NCBI GenBank assembly: GCA_963848495.1
Contig: CAWKDV010000001.1
Location: 186,001 to 250,000 of the forward strand
Length of the DNA stretch: 64,000 bases
From: JAICJR01 sp963848495
GTDB lineage: Bacteria; Actinomycetota; Thermoleophilia; Solirubrobacterales; Thermoleophilaceae
Direction: 5' to 3'
Part shown: piece after piece, positions 1-8,579 of the stretch
How positions within the stretch are numbered: the stretch's first letter is position 1
How the letters are laid out: every line of letters starts with the position of its first letter
Notes under the pieces: model-generated
Told to the model about the DNA's origin: nothing
Seen by the model: the letters and a program-made list of their open reading frames with translations, nothing else
Databases searched by the model: none
Program-made: the position numbers and the translations under genes

Positions 1-867
1 CACGTCGAGCGGCGCGAGCAGGTTGGTGACGTGCGCGCTGGCGCCGCTGTCGCGGTCGAAGTAGAGGCGGCCCTGGCAGCGGATCGTGAGCACCTTCAGG
101 TCGTCCACGCCCGAGGTGAGCTCGACCATGGGCAGCAGCTGGTCCAGTCCGGCCCGGTTGTAGGCGGCCGACAGCCCGACCACGTACACGTCCTGCGCCA
201 GCCAGACGGTGGCGCCTGCCTCGGCCACCGCGCCCTTGCCCGAGATCGTGAGCAGCGTGGGGATGTTCAGGTTCCAGAACGCCCAGTGGGCGAGGAACTC
301 GGTGCGGCCGAACGAGAACGGGTGCCAGCCGAGCTTGGGCACGACCGCGCCGCCGTTCAACACGAGCAGCTCCTGCGCCGCCCAGGTGGCCTGGAGCGGA
401 CCGTAGGCGCCCATCGGCGAGTCGCCCCAGTCGATCCAGTGCACCGTCACGCCCTCCCCCTCGAGCACGCTCGCGTACTGCTCCTGCTGGCGCCGGCAGA
501 GGTCGATGTCGGGGATGCGGCCCAGTCCGTGCGCCTCGAGGAAGGCGCTGTCGGCCGCGTACGGGAAGCGCTCGTCGTAGACCTGGTTCTCGGCCTCCGT
601 GATGCGCGTGAGGGCGACCTCGCGCAGCCTGCCGATGCCGTTGCAGCCGATCTTGCGGCCGTAGACGCGCTCGTAGACGTCGAGGTAGTCGAGCTCGTGC
701 AGGGGCGCGATGCTCTGAGGCGCGCCCTTCCCGCCGTAGAACGGGATGTCGTCCCAGCTCCAGCGGCGCTCGTGGAGCCGGCGCTGATATTCGTCGAAGT
801 ACGTCGTCACCGCGCGGTGCAAGTCTGACCCGCCGCCGCCGGACGCCGCATCGGGGGAAACCTCCAA
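1..867 (-). CDS. Arginine deiminase / amidinotransferase family protein (partial, C-terminus off the window)
   Basis: Reading the minus strand gives an open frame of 289 codons that runs off the left edge. Visible family signatures are GDSPMGAYGP, an NGGAVVPKLG stretch, SFGRTEF, the conserved GKGAVAEAGATVWLAQDV block and SGASAHVTNLLAPLDV. This is the guanidine-modifying fold shared by arginine deiminase, DDAH and amidinotransferases. Members hydrolyse or transfer the amidino group of arginine-like substrates. The catalytic Cys, expected near the C-terminus, lies outside the window, so the reaction cannot be fixed. The start is unsure: TTG at 867 has a GGAGGGG stretch about 13 nt upstream, and TTG 825 or GTG 813 are alternatives. 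No ATG is in frame. A role in guanidino-compound catabolism fits the nitrogen-heterocycle genes that follow, but this is inference. Confidence 0.75.
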   Translation of the reverse strand, partial: MEVSPDAASGGGGSDLHRAVTTYFDEYQRRLHERRWSWDDIPFYGGKGAPQSIAPLHELDYLDVYERVYGRKIGCNGIGRLREVALTRITEAENQVYDERFPYAADSAFLEAHGLGRIPDIDLCRRQQEQYASVLEGEGVTVHWIDWGDSPMGAYGPLQATWAAQELLVLNGGAVVPKLGWHPFSFGRTEFLAHWAFWNLNIPTLLTISGKGAVAEAGATVWLAQDVYVVGLSAAYNRAGLDQLLPMVELTSGVDDLKVLTIRCQGRLYFDRDSGASAHVTNLLAPLDV

Positions 868-891
868 TCGCGGAGGGATTCCCCTCCGGTG

Positions 892-1707
892 TCAGAGCGC
901 GCTTCGGCCGCCGTCGACCGTGATGGCCGCGCCGGTGATGAACGACGCTGCGGGGGAGCAGAGGAAGACCACGGTGGCCGCCACCTCCTCGGGCTCGCCG
1001 TAGCGGCCCATCGGGATCGGGCCCGTGAAGCCGGCGCGCGCCTCGTCCACGCCCACTCCGGCCTGGCCGGCGCGCTGCTCCTCGAGCGAGCCCATCATGC
1101 GCGTGCCGATCGGTCCAGGGCAGACGGCGTTGACCCGCACGCCGGAGCCGGCAAGCTCGACGGCTGCGCTGCGGGTGATGCCGAGCACCGCGTGCTTGCT
1201 CGCCACGTAGGCCGACATGAACGGCAGCCCGAGCAGCGATGCGCCCGAGCCGGCGTTGACGATGCTGCCGCCGCCGCACTCGAGCATCAGCGAAGCCGCG
1301 CGCTTGAGGTTGAGCCAGACGCCGCGGACGTTGATGCGCATGACGCGCTCGAATGCGTCGTCGTCGTAGTCCTGAACGGCGGCGACGAGCCCCTCGACGC
1401 CCGCGTTGTTGAACAGCGCGTCGAGCCCGCCCATCGCGCCGGCCGCGGCCGACATGTAGCGCTCGACGTCGGCGGCGTCGGACACGTCGCCGGTGAGCAC
1501 GGGGAACCACTCCGCCGGCCGCCCGCTCGAGTCCGCGAGCTCGGCCGCCAGCGCACCGAGCGCCTGCTCGTCGAGGTCCACGAGCGCCACCCGCGCGCCG
1601 GCTCGCGCGAACGCCCGGGCGGTCGCGCTGCCGATGCCGCCGGCGGCGCCGGTGATGAGCACGCACTTGCCGTCGAGGCCGTCACCGCCGGTTCGCTCGG
1701 TCGTCAC
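892..1707 (-). CDS. Short-chain dehydrogenase/reductase (SDR)
   Basis: A 271-residue classical SDR that oxidises or reduces an alcohol/carbonyl with a nicotinamide cofactor in the cytoplasm. The cofactor motif TGAAGGIG is at residues 19-26, an acidic VDLDE at about 43-47 suggests NAD(H), NNAG is at 100-103, the active-site Ser lies in NAGSGAS, and the catalytic pair is Y167/K171 in YVASK. A PGPIGTRMM stretch follows at about 197. The frame stays open upstream to 2655, but that part is a shadow of the next gene. GTG 1707 or GTG 1716 is the plausible start. It diverges from the AllF-like gene at 1763 across about 55 bp. The substrate is unknown. By position it could serve the same nitrogen-compound pathway. 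Confidence 0.9.
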   Translation of the reverse strand: MTTERTGGDGLDGKCVLITGAAGGIGSATARAFARAGARVALVDLDEQALGALAAELADSSGRPAEWFPVLTGDVSDAADVERYMSAAAGAMGGLDALFNNAGVEGLVAAVQDYDDDAFERVMRINVRGVWLNLKRAASLMLECGGGSIVNAGSGASLLGLPFMSAYVASKHAVLGITRSAAVELAGSGVRVNAVCPGPIGTRMMGSLEEQRAGQAGVGVDEARAGFTGPIPMGRYGEPEEVAATVVFLCSPAASFITGAAITVDGGRSAL

Positions 1708-1762
1708 GGCGGCCACCGTAGCGCTCGTGTCAACCCCGGGGCGCTTGACGGGCGCTCTTAGG

Positions 1763-3214
1763 ATGGCCCGCGTGACGAGCGAGCACGTCGAGCTGCGCCG
1801 AGGCGTCTTCCAGGACTCGGTGAGCCTGATGCTCGCCTCCCGGGACGCGCTGTCGCAGCCGGGCGTGCTTGCCGGGGCGGTGCTCGCGGCCACCCCGCTG
1901 AACCTCGAGCTGCTGGCCGCGCAGGGGTTCGATCTGGCGCAGGCGGACGGCGCGCGGCCGGACGACCTCATCGTCGCGATACGGGCCAAGGGGCCGGCTG
2001 CGGTCAGCGCCGCGCTGGCCGCAATCGAGCACAGGCTCGCGTCGGCGACGCCGCCCGAGGGCGCCGGGGTGCGTCCGCCCGCCCGCTCCTTCCGCGGCGC
2101 CGCGCGGCGCACGCCCGGGCTCAACGTGGCGCTCGTCTCCGTGCCCGGGCCGCACGCCGCGGGCGAGTGCGCCGCGGCGCTCGAGGCCGGGCTGCACGTG
2201 TTCTGCTTCTCGGACGGGGTGTCGCTCGAGCACGAGATCGTGCTCAAGCGGATGGCCGCCGCGCGCGGCCTCCTGCTGATGGGCCCCGAGTGCGGCACCG
2301 CGATCGTCGACGGCGCCGGCCTCGGCTTCGCCAACGTGGTGGAGCGCGGCCCGGTCGGGATCGTGGGCGCGTCGGGCACGGGCATCCAGGCGCTCTGCTG
2401 CCTGCTCGACGCAGCGGGCGTGGGCATCTCGCAGGCGATCGGCGTCGGGGGCCGCGACCTTCTCGCGGAGGTGGGCGGCGCGATGGCCCGGCGCGCGATC
2501 GAGCTGCTGGCCCGCGATGCCGGCACCTCGGCGATCGCCCTCGTGGGCAAGGGCGCGGCCACCGCCGCGTTCGCGGAGGAGGTCGCCGGGGGCAAGCCGC
2601 TGGTAGCGGCGATGCCCGCGGGCGACGGGGGCTCGATCGAGCAGGCAACCGCCACGCTCTGCGGGCTCGTGGGCGCCGCCGTCCCCAGCTTCGGCGAGCG
2701 CCTGCGGACCGAGCCGCGTGCCGGGCTGATACTCGGCCTCTACAGCGGCGGCACGCTCTGCGACGAGGCGGCCGCGATCGTGGCGGCGCGGGCGGGCGCC
2801 GTGACCCGCGCCGCCGGGCGGCTTGCCACCCCCGCCGGCGCGCACCTGTTCGTGGACTTCGGCGCCCCGCCGCTCACGAGCGGCCGCCCGCACCCGATGA
2901 TCGATCCGAGCCTGCGCGCGGAGCACATCGAGCGCGAGGCGGCGAGCGAGGACGTGGCCGCGCTCATGATCGACGTGGTGCTCGGCCGCGGCGCCCATCC
3001 GGACCCCGCGGCCCCGCTGGCGGCGGCGATCGAGTCGGCCGCCGCGCGGCGGCGCAGCCCGTTCGCCGTGATCGCCACGCTGTGCGGGACCGAGCGGGAT
3101 CCGCAGGGGTTCGCCCGCCAGGCGGCGCGCCTCGAGGCGGCGGGCGCGGTGGTCACCCGCAGCGGGGCTCACGCCGCCCGGCTGGCGCTCGAGGCGGCGG
3201 GGATCGGCGCATGA
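1763..3214 (+). CDS. allF: AllF/FdrA-like subunit of oxamate carbamoyltransferase
   Basis: A 483-residue FdrA family protein. In E. coli, FdrA (AllF) works with AllG and AllH as the oxamate carbamoyltransferase that splits oxalurate into oxamate and carbamoyl phosphate in anaerobic allantoin use. The family is related to the CoA-binding and ligase domains of succinyl-CoA synthetase. Visible features are an N-terminal block (VFQDSVSLMLASR, about 12-24), a GPECGTAIVDG loop at about 175, a glycine-rich GASGTGIQ motif and a CDEAAAI segment in the second half. ATG 1763 overlaps an AGGA, and GTG 1772 is a close alternative. Its stop overlaps the next start as ATGA, so the three subunits are translationally coupled. 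No allK-type carbamate kinase is in the window. E. coli FdrA is somewhat longer. Confidence 0.85.
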   Translation: MARVTSEHVELRRGVFQDSVSLMLASRDALSQPGVLAGAVLAATPLNLELLAAQGFDLAQADGARPDDLIVAIRAKGPAAVSAALAAIEHRLASATPPEGAGVRPPARSFRGAARRTPGLNVALVSVPGPHAAGECAAALEAGLHVFCFSDGVSLEHEIVLKRMAAARGLLLMGPECGTAIVDGAGLGFANVVERGPVGIVGASGTGIQALCCLLDAAGVGISQAIGVGGRDLLAEVGGAMARRAIELLARDAGTSAIALVGKGAATAAFAEEVAGGKPLVAAMPAGDGGSIEQATATLCGLVGAAVPSFGERLRTEPRAGLILGLYSGGTLCDEAAAIVAARAGAVTRAAGRLATPAGAHLFVDFGAPPLTSGRPHPMIDPSLRAEHIEREAASEDVAALMIDVVLGRGAHPDPAAPLAAAIESAAARRRSPFAVIATLCGTERDPQGFARQAARLEAAGAVVTRSGAHAARLALEAAGIGA

Positions 3215-4608
3215 GCGAGCCGCTCCTCGGCGGGCCGGTCTCGGTGGCCAGCGCCGGGGTGGAGAGCCTGGCGGCCGCCGTGGAGGAGCAGGGCCTGCCC
3301 CTGGAGCGGCTGGCCTGGCGGCCGCCGCCCGAGGACGTGCGCGAGGCGCTGGCCCGCCTGCTGCCGCGCACGCTCGAGATCGCCTCGGCGAACGACGCCG
3401 CCGTGGGGCGGATGCAGGACGCGCGGCCGCTGCTCGCCGGCGTGGCGCGCGCGGGCGACGCGCTGCCGGGCATGCACGAGCGCATGCTGCTGCACGCCGG
3501 ACCGCCGATCGCCTGGGAGCGTGCCGCCGGACCCCTGCGGGGCGCGCTGATCGGCGCGCTGCTCTATGAGGGGCTCGCCGCGGATTCCGAGGAGGCGGAG
3601 CGCATGGCTGCGGCAGGCGAGATCGAGCTGGCGCCCTGCCACGAGCACGCCGCCGTGGGGCCGATGGCCGGCGTGATCAGCGCGTCGATGCCGGTCTGGG
3701 TCGTGGAGGACGCGACCGGCGCAGGCCGCGCCCACGGGACCTTCAACGAGGGCCTCGGAAAGGTCCTGCGCTACGGCGCGCACGACGCCGAGGTGCTTGA
3801 GCGCCTGCGCTGGATCTCCGCGGTGCTGGCGCCGGTCATGGGCGCTGCGCTGGCCGCCCTCCCGGAGCCGCTCGACCTGAAGGCGCTCCAGGCACAGGCG
3901 CTCCAGATGGGCGACGAGGGGCACAACCGCCACCGCGCCGCCACGGCGCTCTTCCTCAAGGCGCTGACCCCGGCGCTGCTCGAGCTCGGCGCCCCCTCGG
4001 CCCACACGGCGGCCGCAGCGCGCTTCGTGGCGGGTAACGACCACTTCTTCCTCAACCTGGCAATGCCGGCGGCCAAGGTCACGGCGGACGCGGCGGCCGG
4101 CGTGGCGAGCTCGTCGATCGTCACCGCGATGGCGCGCAACGGCACCGACTTCGGCATCCGCGTCAGCGGCAGCGGCGGTCGCTGGTTCACCGGCCCAGCC
4201 CAACCCGTGCAGGGTCTCTACTTCCCCGGCTACGGCGAGACCGACGCCGCCCTCGACCTCGGCGACAGCGCGATCACCGAAACCGTTGGCCTCGGCGGCT
4301 TCGCGATGGCCGCCGCGCCCGCGATCGCAAGCTTCGTGGGCGGCACGCCGGAGGAGGCGCTGGCCGCGACGACCAGCATGTACGACATCGCCTGGGCCGA
4401 GAGCGAGAGCCTGCTGATCCCCGCGCTCGGCTTCCGCGGCGTCCCGCTCGGGATCGACTGCCGCGCCGTCTGCCGCAGCGGCGTGCTGCCGGTGATCAAC
4501 TCCGGCATCGCCCACCGCGAGGCGGGCGTCGGCCAGATCGGCGCCGGCATCGTGCGCCCGCCCGCCGAGCCCTTCCTGCACGCGCTCCGTGCGCTCGCGG
4601 AGCCGTGA
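3211..4608 (+). CDS. allG: DUF1116 protein, AllG (YlbE)-like subunit
   Basis: A 465-residue DUF1116 protein, the family of E. coli YlbE/AllG. It is the second component of the oxamate carbamoyltransferase, with AllF encoded just upstream and AllH just downstream. Diagnostic segments are FNEGLGKVLRYGAHD at about 175-190, QMGDEGHNRHRAAT at about 232, AGNDHFFLNLAMPA at about 272 and a C-terminal IAHREAGVGQIGAGI. ATG 3211 overlaps the AllF stop by 4 bp, and its own TGA overlaps the GTG of the third subunit, so the trio is one transcription unit. The protein is soluble and no signal peptide is visible. Family recognition is firm. That the complex uses oxamate/oxalurate in this organism is inferred from the trio. 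Confidence 0.88.
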   Translation: MSEPLLGGPVSVASAGVESLAAAVEEQGLPLERLAWRPPPEDVREALARLLPRTLEIASANDAAVGRMQDARPLLAGVARAGDALPGMHERMLLHAGPPIAWERAAGPLRGALIGALLYEGLAADSEEAERMAAAGEIELAPCHEHAAVGPMAGVISASMPVWVVEDATGAGRAHGTFNEGLGKVLRYGAHDAEVLERLRWISAVLAPVMGAALAALPEPLDLKALQAQALQMGDEGHNRHRAATALFLKALTPALLELGAPSAHTAAAARFVAGNDHFFLNLAMPAAKVTADAAAGVASSSIVTAMARNGTDFGIRVSGSGGRWFTGPAQPVQGLYFPGYGETDAALDLGDSAITETVGLGGFAMAAAPAIASFVGGTPEEALAATTSMYDIAWAESESLLIPALGFRGVPLGIDCRAVCRSGVLPVINSGIAHREAGVGQIGAGIVRPPAEPFLHALRALAEP

Positions 4609-5228
4609 GCGCGGTGCGCGACAGGCTCGCTCAGGCCGGGCTGGCGCCGCTGCCGCCGGCGGCTCCGCCCGCTGGCATCGGCCGATCCGCCGTGGCCGCG
4701 CGCGGGCGGGCGCTCGCCACCGCGCGGGCGGCTCTGCCAGAGGCGCGCCTGCTTGCCGCCGGGCTCGATGCGCTGTCGGATGCACTCCGGCGAGGCGACC
4801 CGGGCGCTGCGCGCTGCGCGGGGCTCATGCTGACCGGCCTCGGGCCGGGGCTGACGCCGCTCGGCGACGACGTGCTCGTGGGCGCCATCGCCGCGGTGGA
4901 CGTGCTCGGGCCAGCCGCCGGCCTCGCCGCACCCACGGCGCGAGAGCTCGCCGACGAGCTCACCGAGGCGGCAAGGCAGGGCCGCACCAGCTCGCTCTCG
5001 GCCGAGCTGATCGTGCTCGCCGCGCGCGGATGGGCGATCCCGCCGCTGCACGAGCTGCTCGACCTGAGTCCGTCCGGGGAACGGGGCTGGCGCGCCAGCC
5101 TATGGCGCCTCGAGCGCGTGGGTGCCACGAGCGGACGCGGGTGCGCGCTCGGTGTGATGCTCGCCTGCGCGGGCCTCGCTGAGGCGGTGGTGCCCGTCGA
5201 CGCGCTCAGCGCGCCGGCGGGGACGTGA
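4605..5228 (+). CDS. allH: DUF2877 protein, AllH (YlbF)-like subunit
   Basis: A 207-residue DUF2877 protein, recognised by the family hallmark GLGPGLTPLGDDVLVGA at about residues 82-98. E. coli YlbF/AllH, the third oxamate carbamoyltransferase component, is about 270 residues, so this copy is short, mainly at the N-terminus. GTG 4605 overlaps the preceding stop (GTGA). The last 23 bp overlap tail-to-tail with the converging amidohydrolase gene. The run AllF-AllG-AllH with 4-bp overlaps strongly suggests a conserved complex. No carbamate kinase gene follows, so any carbamoyl phosphate made must be handled by enzymes encoded elsewhere. Confidence 0.83.
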   Translation: MSAVRDRLAQAGLAPLPPAAPPAGIGRSAVAARGRALATARAALPEARLLAAGLDALSDALRRGDPGAARCAGLMLTGLGPGLTPLGDDVLVGAIAAVDVLGPAAGLAAPTARELADELTEAARQGRTSSLSAELIVLAARGWAIPPLHELLDLSPSGERGWRASLWRLERVGATSGRGCALGVMLACAGLAEAVVPVDALSAPAGT

Positions 5229-6675
5229 CCCCCTTCCTGAAGACGTGCGGCCTGGTGTGGTCCTCGGGCCAGAACTTCGCGTCCCACTCGCGGGACAGCT
5301 CGACGAAGCGGGGCGCCTCCTTCTGCATTTCGCGCAGGATCTCCTGTTCGTCCATGGACAGCACCTCACCGCCGCGGACGACGACGTTGCCGTCCACGAG
5401 CACGGTGTGCACGAGATTGCCGCTGCCGGAGTAGACGAGGTTGGCGAGCAGGTTGTCCTCGTGCCAGGGCACCATCTCGGGGCGCATGAGGTCGAGCAGG
5501 ATCACATCCGCGCGCTTGCCCGCCTCCAGGCTGCCGATCTCGTCCTCCATCAACATCGCGCGCGCCGAGCCGATCGTGGCCAGCTCGAGCGCCTGGTAGG
5601 GAGAGATCAGCGTCCAATCCAGGCGCGCCTCCTTGTGCCCCGTCGCCACAAGGTGCACCTCGCGGAACATGTCGAGGAAACACGACGCAGCAGGACCGTC
5701 CGTCCCCAGCCCGACACCGCCGCCGGCAGCGATCAGCTCCGGGAAATTGCCGTTCGAGAAGGCGCCGTAGGCGCCCTTCATGCTCGCGCTCGGGCAATGA
5801 ATCGCCGAAGCGCCAGTGTCGAGCAGGAGCCGTACCTCCTCGCCGCTCAACCAGGCCATGTGCGTTCCCGCAAAGCGACGGTTGAGAATGCCCAGCGTGT
5901 TAAACCGCTCGATCGGCCGCGAGCCCCCGAAGCGCAGGCCGTGCGCCTCGATGTCCTCGCGGTCCACGTTCGAATGCGTCACGAAACCGACGTCGAACCG
6001 CTCGGCCAGCTCCATCGCCCCCATGCACAGCTCGTCGGAGGCGGACGTCACCTGGATCGGACAGGGCCAGGCGCGCACACGGCCGTCGGCAGCCCGGTCG
6101 AAGCGCTCCATGAACTCCTCGGCGTGCTCGAGGTTCTCCCGCGTCACGCTGTCGGAACGCGTCAGGAACTCCGCCAGGTCGTCCTGCACGTCTGCCATCG
6201 CGCGCGCCAGCACCGCCCGAATGCCGGCTGCCTCGACACCCGCCACGGCGGCCTCCTCCAGCTGCTGATAAGTGCCGCAATCGAGAAACGCCGTCGTGCC
6301 GGTCTTCAGCATCTCGATGCTCGTGAACCGCGTCCCCAGGAAGTAGTTGTCCGGGTTCAGCCCCTTCGACGTGACGTAGAACTTCTTCTGAATCCAGGGC
6401 GTGAACGACAGGTCGTTCACGAGCCCGCGCGCGAACGCGCCGAACAGGTGCATGTGCGTGTTGACCAGTCCCGGCATCACGAGCTGCTCGTGCGCATCGA
6501 TCGTCTGACGCGGCTCGAGGCGTGCCGCCAGCTCTGCCGTGGTCCCGACCGCCACGATCCGCCCACCGTGCACCGCGACCGACCCGTCCCAGATCAGGTC
6601 GTTCTCGCCCGTCATGGGCAGCACGACCCCGCGCTCGATCAAGAGGTCGACTTCCTGCCTCTGCGAATCCGACAT
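5206..6675 (-). CDS. Amidohydrolase, Atz/Trz (MTA/SAH deaminase-like) family
   Basis: A 489-residue metal-dependent hydrolase of the subtype III amidohydrolase superfamily, which deaminates or dechlorinates N-heterocycles (guanine, S-adenosylhomocysteine, methylthioadenosine, triazines). The metal site is seen as HMH in NTHMHLF at about 73, the later His in FVTHSN, GTHMAW, and the metal-binding Asp in GTDGPAAS. The N-terminal IERGVVLPM strand and the C-terminal RADVILLDL and VLVDGNVVV strands form the usual beta-sandwich. It is the last gene of the leftward ABC transporter operon, 55 bp after the ThDP enzyme gene, and overlaps the AllH-like gene by 23 bp at its 3' end. The true substrate cannot be read from the sequence. 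A ring amine or cyclic imide taken up by the transporter is plausible. Confidence 0.86.
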   Translation of the reverse strand: MSDSQRQEVDLLIERGVVLPMTGENDLIWDGSVAVHGGRIVAVGTTAELAARLEPRQTIDAHEQLVMPGLVNTHMHLFGAFARGLVNDLSFTPWIQKKFYVTSKGLNPDNYFLGTRFTSIEMLKTGTTAFLDCGTYQQLEEAAVAGVEAAGIRAVLARAMADVQDDLAEFLTRSDSVTRENLEHAEEFMERFDRAADGRVRAWPCPIQVTSASDELCMGAMELAERFDVGFVTHSNVDREDIEAHGLRFGGSRPIERFNTLGILNRRFAGTHMAWLSGEEVRLLLDTGASAIHCPSASMKGAYGAFSNGNFPELIAAGGGVGLGTDGPAASCFLDMFREVHLVATGHKEARLDWTLISPYQALELATIGSARAMLMEDEIGSLEAGKRADVILLDLMRPEMVPWHEDNLLANLVYSGSGNLVHTVLVDGNVVVRGGEVLSMDEQEILREMQKEAPRFVELSREWDAKFWPEDHTRPHVFRKGVTSPPAR

Positions 6676-6730
6676 GCTCAGACCTCCAGTACCGCTTCAG
6701 GTTTCACCGACCCATCCAACCGAGAGACCG

Positions 6731-8557
6731 TCATGGGATCCGCACTGCGACCACGGCCGGCTGCCCGTCGCGCGTGGCGGCGAGACCGCGGGAGAGCGCC
6801 GCTTCGACGTCCTGCGGGTCCTCCACCGACTCACCATGGGCCCCGGCGGCTCGCGCCTCCGCCGCGAAGTCCGGCGGCGGGTCGAAGCGACCGCCTGGGA
6901 AGCCCGCCGCAGCCGCGTAGCCGTCGTCGCCGTAGAAGTCCACGACCTGGCTGGTGCCGGTGGTGTAGCGCGCGTTGACGTAGACCACCGCCAGATACGG
7001 CAGGCCGTGGCTCACCGCCGTCCACAGAGCAATGGTGGGAAGCCCGAAGGTGTAGAAGCCGTCGCCCGACGCGAGGATCACGTCGCGGTCCGGCTCGGCA
7101 AGCTTGGCGCCGATCGCAGCGCCCGAGCCCCAGCCGCCTCCGCTCCCGCCCTGGGCGAAGAACGACGCCGGACGGTCCGTGGCCACGTAGCGGCGCACGG
7201 AGGACGCGTTGCTGAGCGCCTCGTCGAGGAAGATCGCCTCCTTGCCCACGATCCGACCGAGCTGGTACGAGAGCCAGCGCGGGTCGATCGGCTTCTGCGT
7301 CGCGGCCGCGTGCGCGTCCTGTTCGTAGCGGGTCCGGAGCTCCGCCTTGCGACCCTTGGCCACGCGAACGCGCTCGGCTGCGCGGTCGCGGCCCGCTGCG
7401 TCGATCCGGTCCTCGAGCGCATCCGCGAGCGCCCGCAGGGCAAGGCGCGGCGCGGAGGCGATCCGCAGGTCTCCTGCAAGTTCGAGCAGCGGCAGCTCCG
7501 TGATGGCGGGGTCCTCGGCGATCCAGGCGATTCGGCAACCGTCCCTCGGTGCGCGAGCCGGATCCGCGAGACCCAGGTCACTCCGGTCGTCCGGAACCGC
7601 GCCGTCGGAGGGCCGTTCACCTGCGGGCACCCACGGGACCTTGCGGTCGATCACGAGCACGACGTCGGCCTCGGACGGCGCCGGACCCGTTTCGAGCAGC
7701 GGATGTGTCGAGGGGAAGTTGAGCCGGTCCCGGAAGCCGTTATCCGTCACCGAGGCGCCGACCAGCTCGGCAACCCGCACCAGCTCCGCGACGCTGCCCG
7801 GGTCCCGCCCGGCCCGTCCGGTGATGATCACTGGCCGTTCCGCGCCGAGAAGCCAGCCCGCGAGCTGATCGATCGCGTCCGGGTCCGGGCCAGTGGGGCG
7901 GACGATCCCGAGCTGCTCGACAGTCGGAAACGAACCGCCGTCCACGCTCGCCATGGCTATCTCGCGCGGCACCGTCAGGAACACGGGTGCCTGCGGCGGC
8001 GACAGCGCGAGCTGCAGGCCGCGGCTGACAACGAGGCCGGGGTTGTCCTGCAGCTCGAGCCTGTAGATCCACTTGGTGTAGCTGCGCGCCAGTTCGCGCT
8101 GGTCGAAGCGCTCCTGAATCCAGTAGATCGGGTGATCCCGGGCGCCCTTCCGGCTGCCGGGATAGGCCTTCGCCGGCGATCCGGAGATCATCAGGACCGG
8201 GTAGCTGCCGGCGAACGCTGTGTGCAGCGCACAGCCGTAGTTGAGCGTGCCCACGTCGACGTGCACCGCTGTGGCCGCAGGCCGCCCGCTGACCATGGTG
8301 TTTCCGAGCGCGGCGTTCAGCGCGATGGTCTCGTGCATCGTGGTGACGATGTCCGGCGTCGGCCGCCCGGTGGCCTGCGCCTTGGCCACCGCCTCCTGGA
8401 AGAAGAGGATGTCCGAGCCCGAGGTGAAGAAGAGGTGGTCCACGCCGCCGAGCGCCATCGCAGTGACGAGGATGTCGGCCACCTCGTCTCCGGCGCACTC
8501 GGCCCACCCCCGCTCTCGAAGGGCGGGTTCGCTCGTGATGGTCGGTATCTGAGTCAT
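6731..8557 (-). CDS. Thiamine diphosphate-dependent enzyme, acetolactate synthase-like
   Basis: A 608-residue protein with the three-domain ThDP fold of acetolactate synthase, glyoxylate carboligase and benzoylformate decarboxylase. The N-terminal pyrimidine domain has the cofactor-activating Glu in TMHETIALNAA. A central domain follows. The C-terminal pyrophosphate domain has ASGDGFYTFGLP and the NARY(T) element of the GDG-N motif. Such enzymes decarboxylate 2-oxo acids and can ligate the product to an aldehyde. The Glu is retained, unlike glyoxylate carboligase, which has Val there, so a Gcl assignment is not supported. It resembles the poorly characterised thiamine pyrophosphate-requiring proteins. 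It sits 22 bp downstream of the hydantoinase-like gene in the ABC transporter operon, suggesting action on an oxo-acid product of ring opening. Confidence 0.85.
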   Translation of the reverse strand: MTQIPTITSEPALRERGWAECAGDEVADILVTAMALGGVDHLFFTSGSDILFFQEAVAKAQATGRPTPDIVTTMHETIALNAALGNTMVSGRPAATAVHVDVGTLNYGCALHTAFAGSYPVLMISGSPAKAYPGSRKGARDHPIYWIQERFDQRELARSYTKWIYRLELQDNPGLVVSRGLQLALSPPQAPVFLTVPREIAMASVDGGSFPTVEQLGIVRPTGPDPDAIDQLAGWLLGAERPVIITGRAGRDPGSVAELVRVAELVGASVTDNGFRDRLNFPSTHPLLETGPAPSEADVVLVIDRKVPWVPAGERPSDGAVPDDRSDLGLADPARAPRDGCRIAWIAEDPAITELPLLELAGDLRIASAPRLALRALADALEDRIDAAGRDRAAERVRVAKGRKAELRTRYEQDAHAAATQKPIDPRWLSYQLGRIVGKEAIFLDEALSNASSVRRYVATDRPASFFAQGGSGGGWGSGAAIGAKLAEPDRDVILASGDGFYTFGLPTIALWTAVSHGLPYLAVVYVNARYTTGTSQVVDFYGDDGYAAAAGFPGGRFDPPPDFAAEARAAGAHGESVEDPQDVEAALSRGLAATRDGQPAVVAVRIP

Positions 8558-8579
8558 CGCTTTCTCCTTCGTCAGAGGG

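Noticed and set aside
892..2655. 587-aa minus-strand ORF suggesting a large fusion ahead of the SDR
   Set aside because: Only residues from about 316 on show SDR sequence. The rest is low-complexity antisense of the AllF-like gene and has no family features.
6731..8557. Calling the ThDP enzyme glyoxylate carboligase (gcl)
   Set aside because: It keeps the cofactor-activating Glu (MHETIA), whereas glyoxylate carboligase has Val there.
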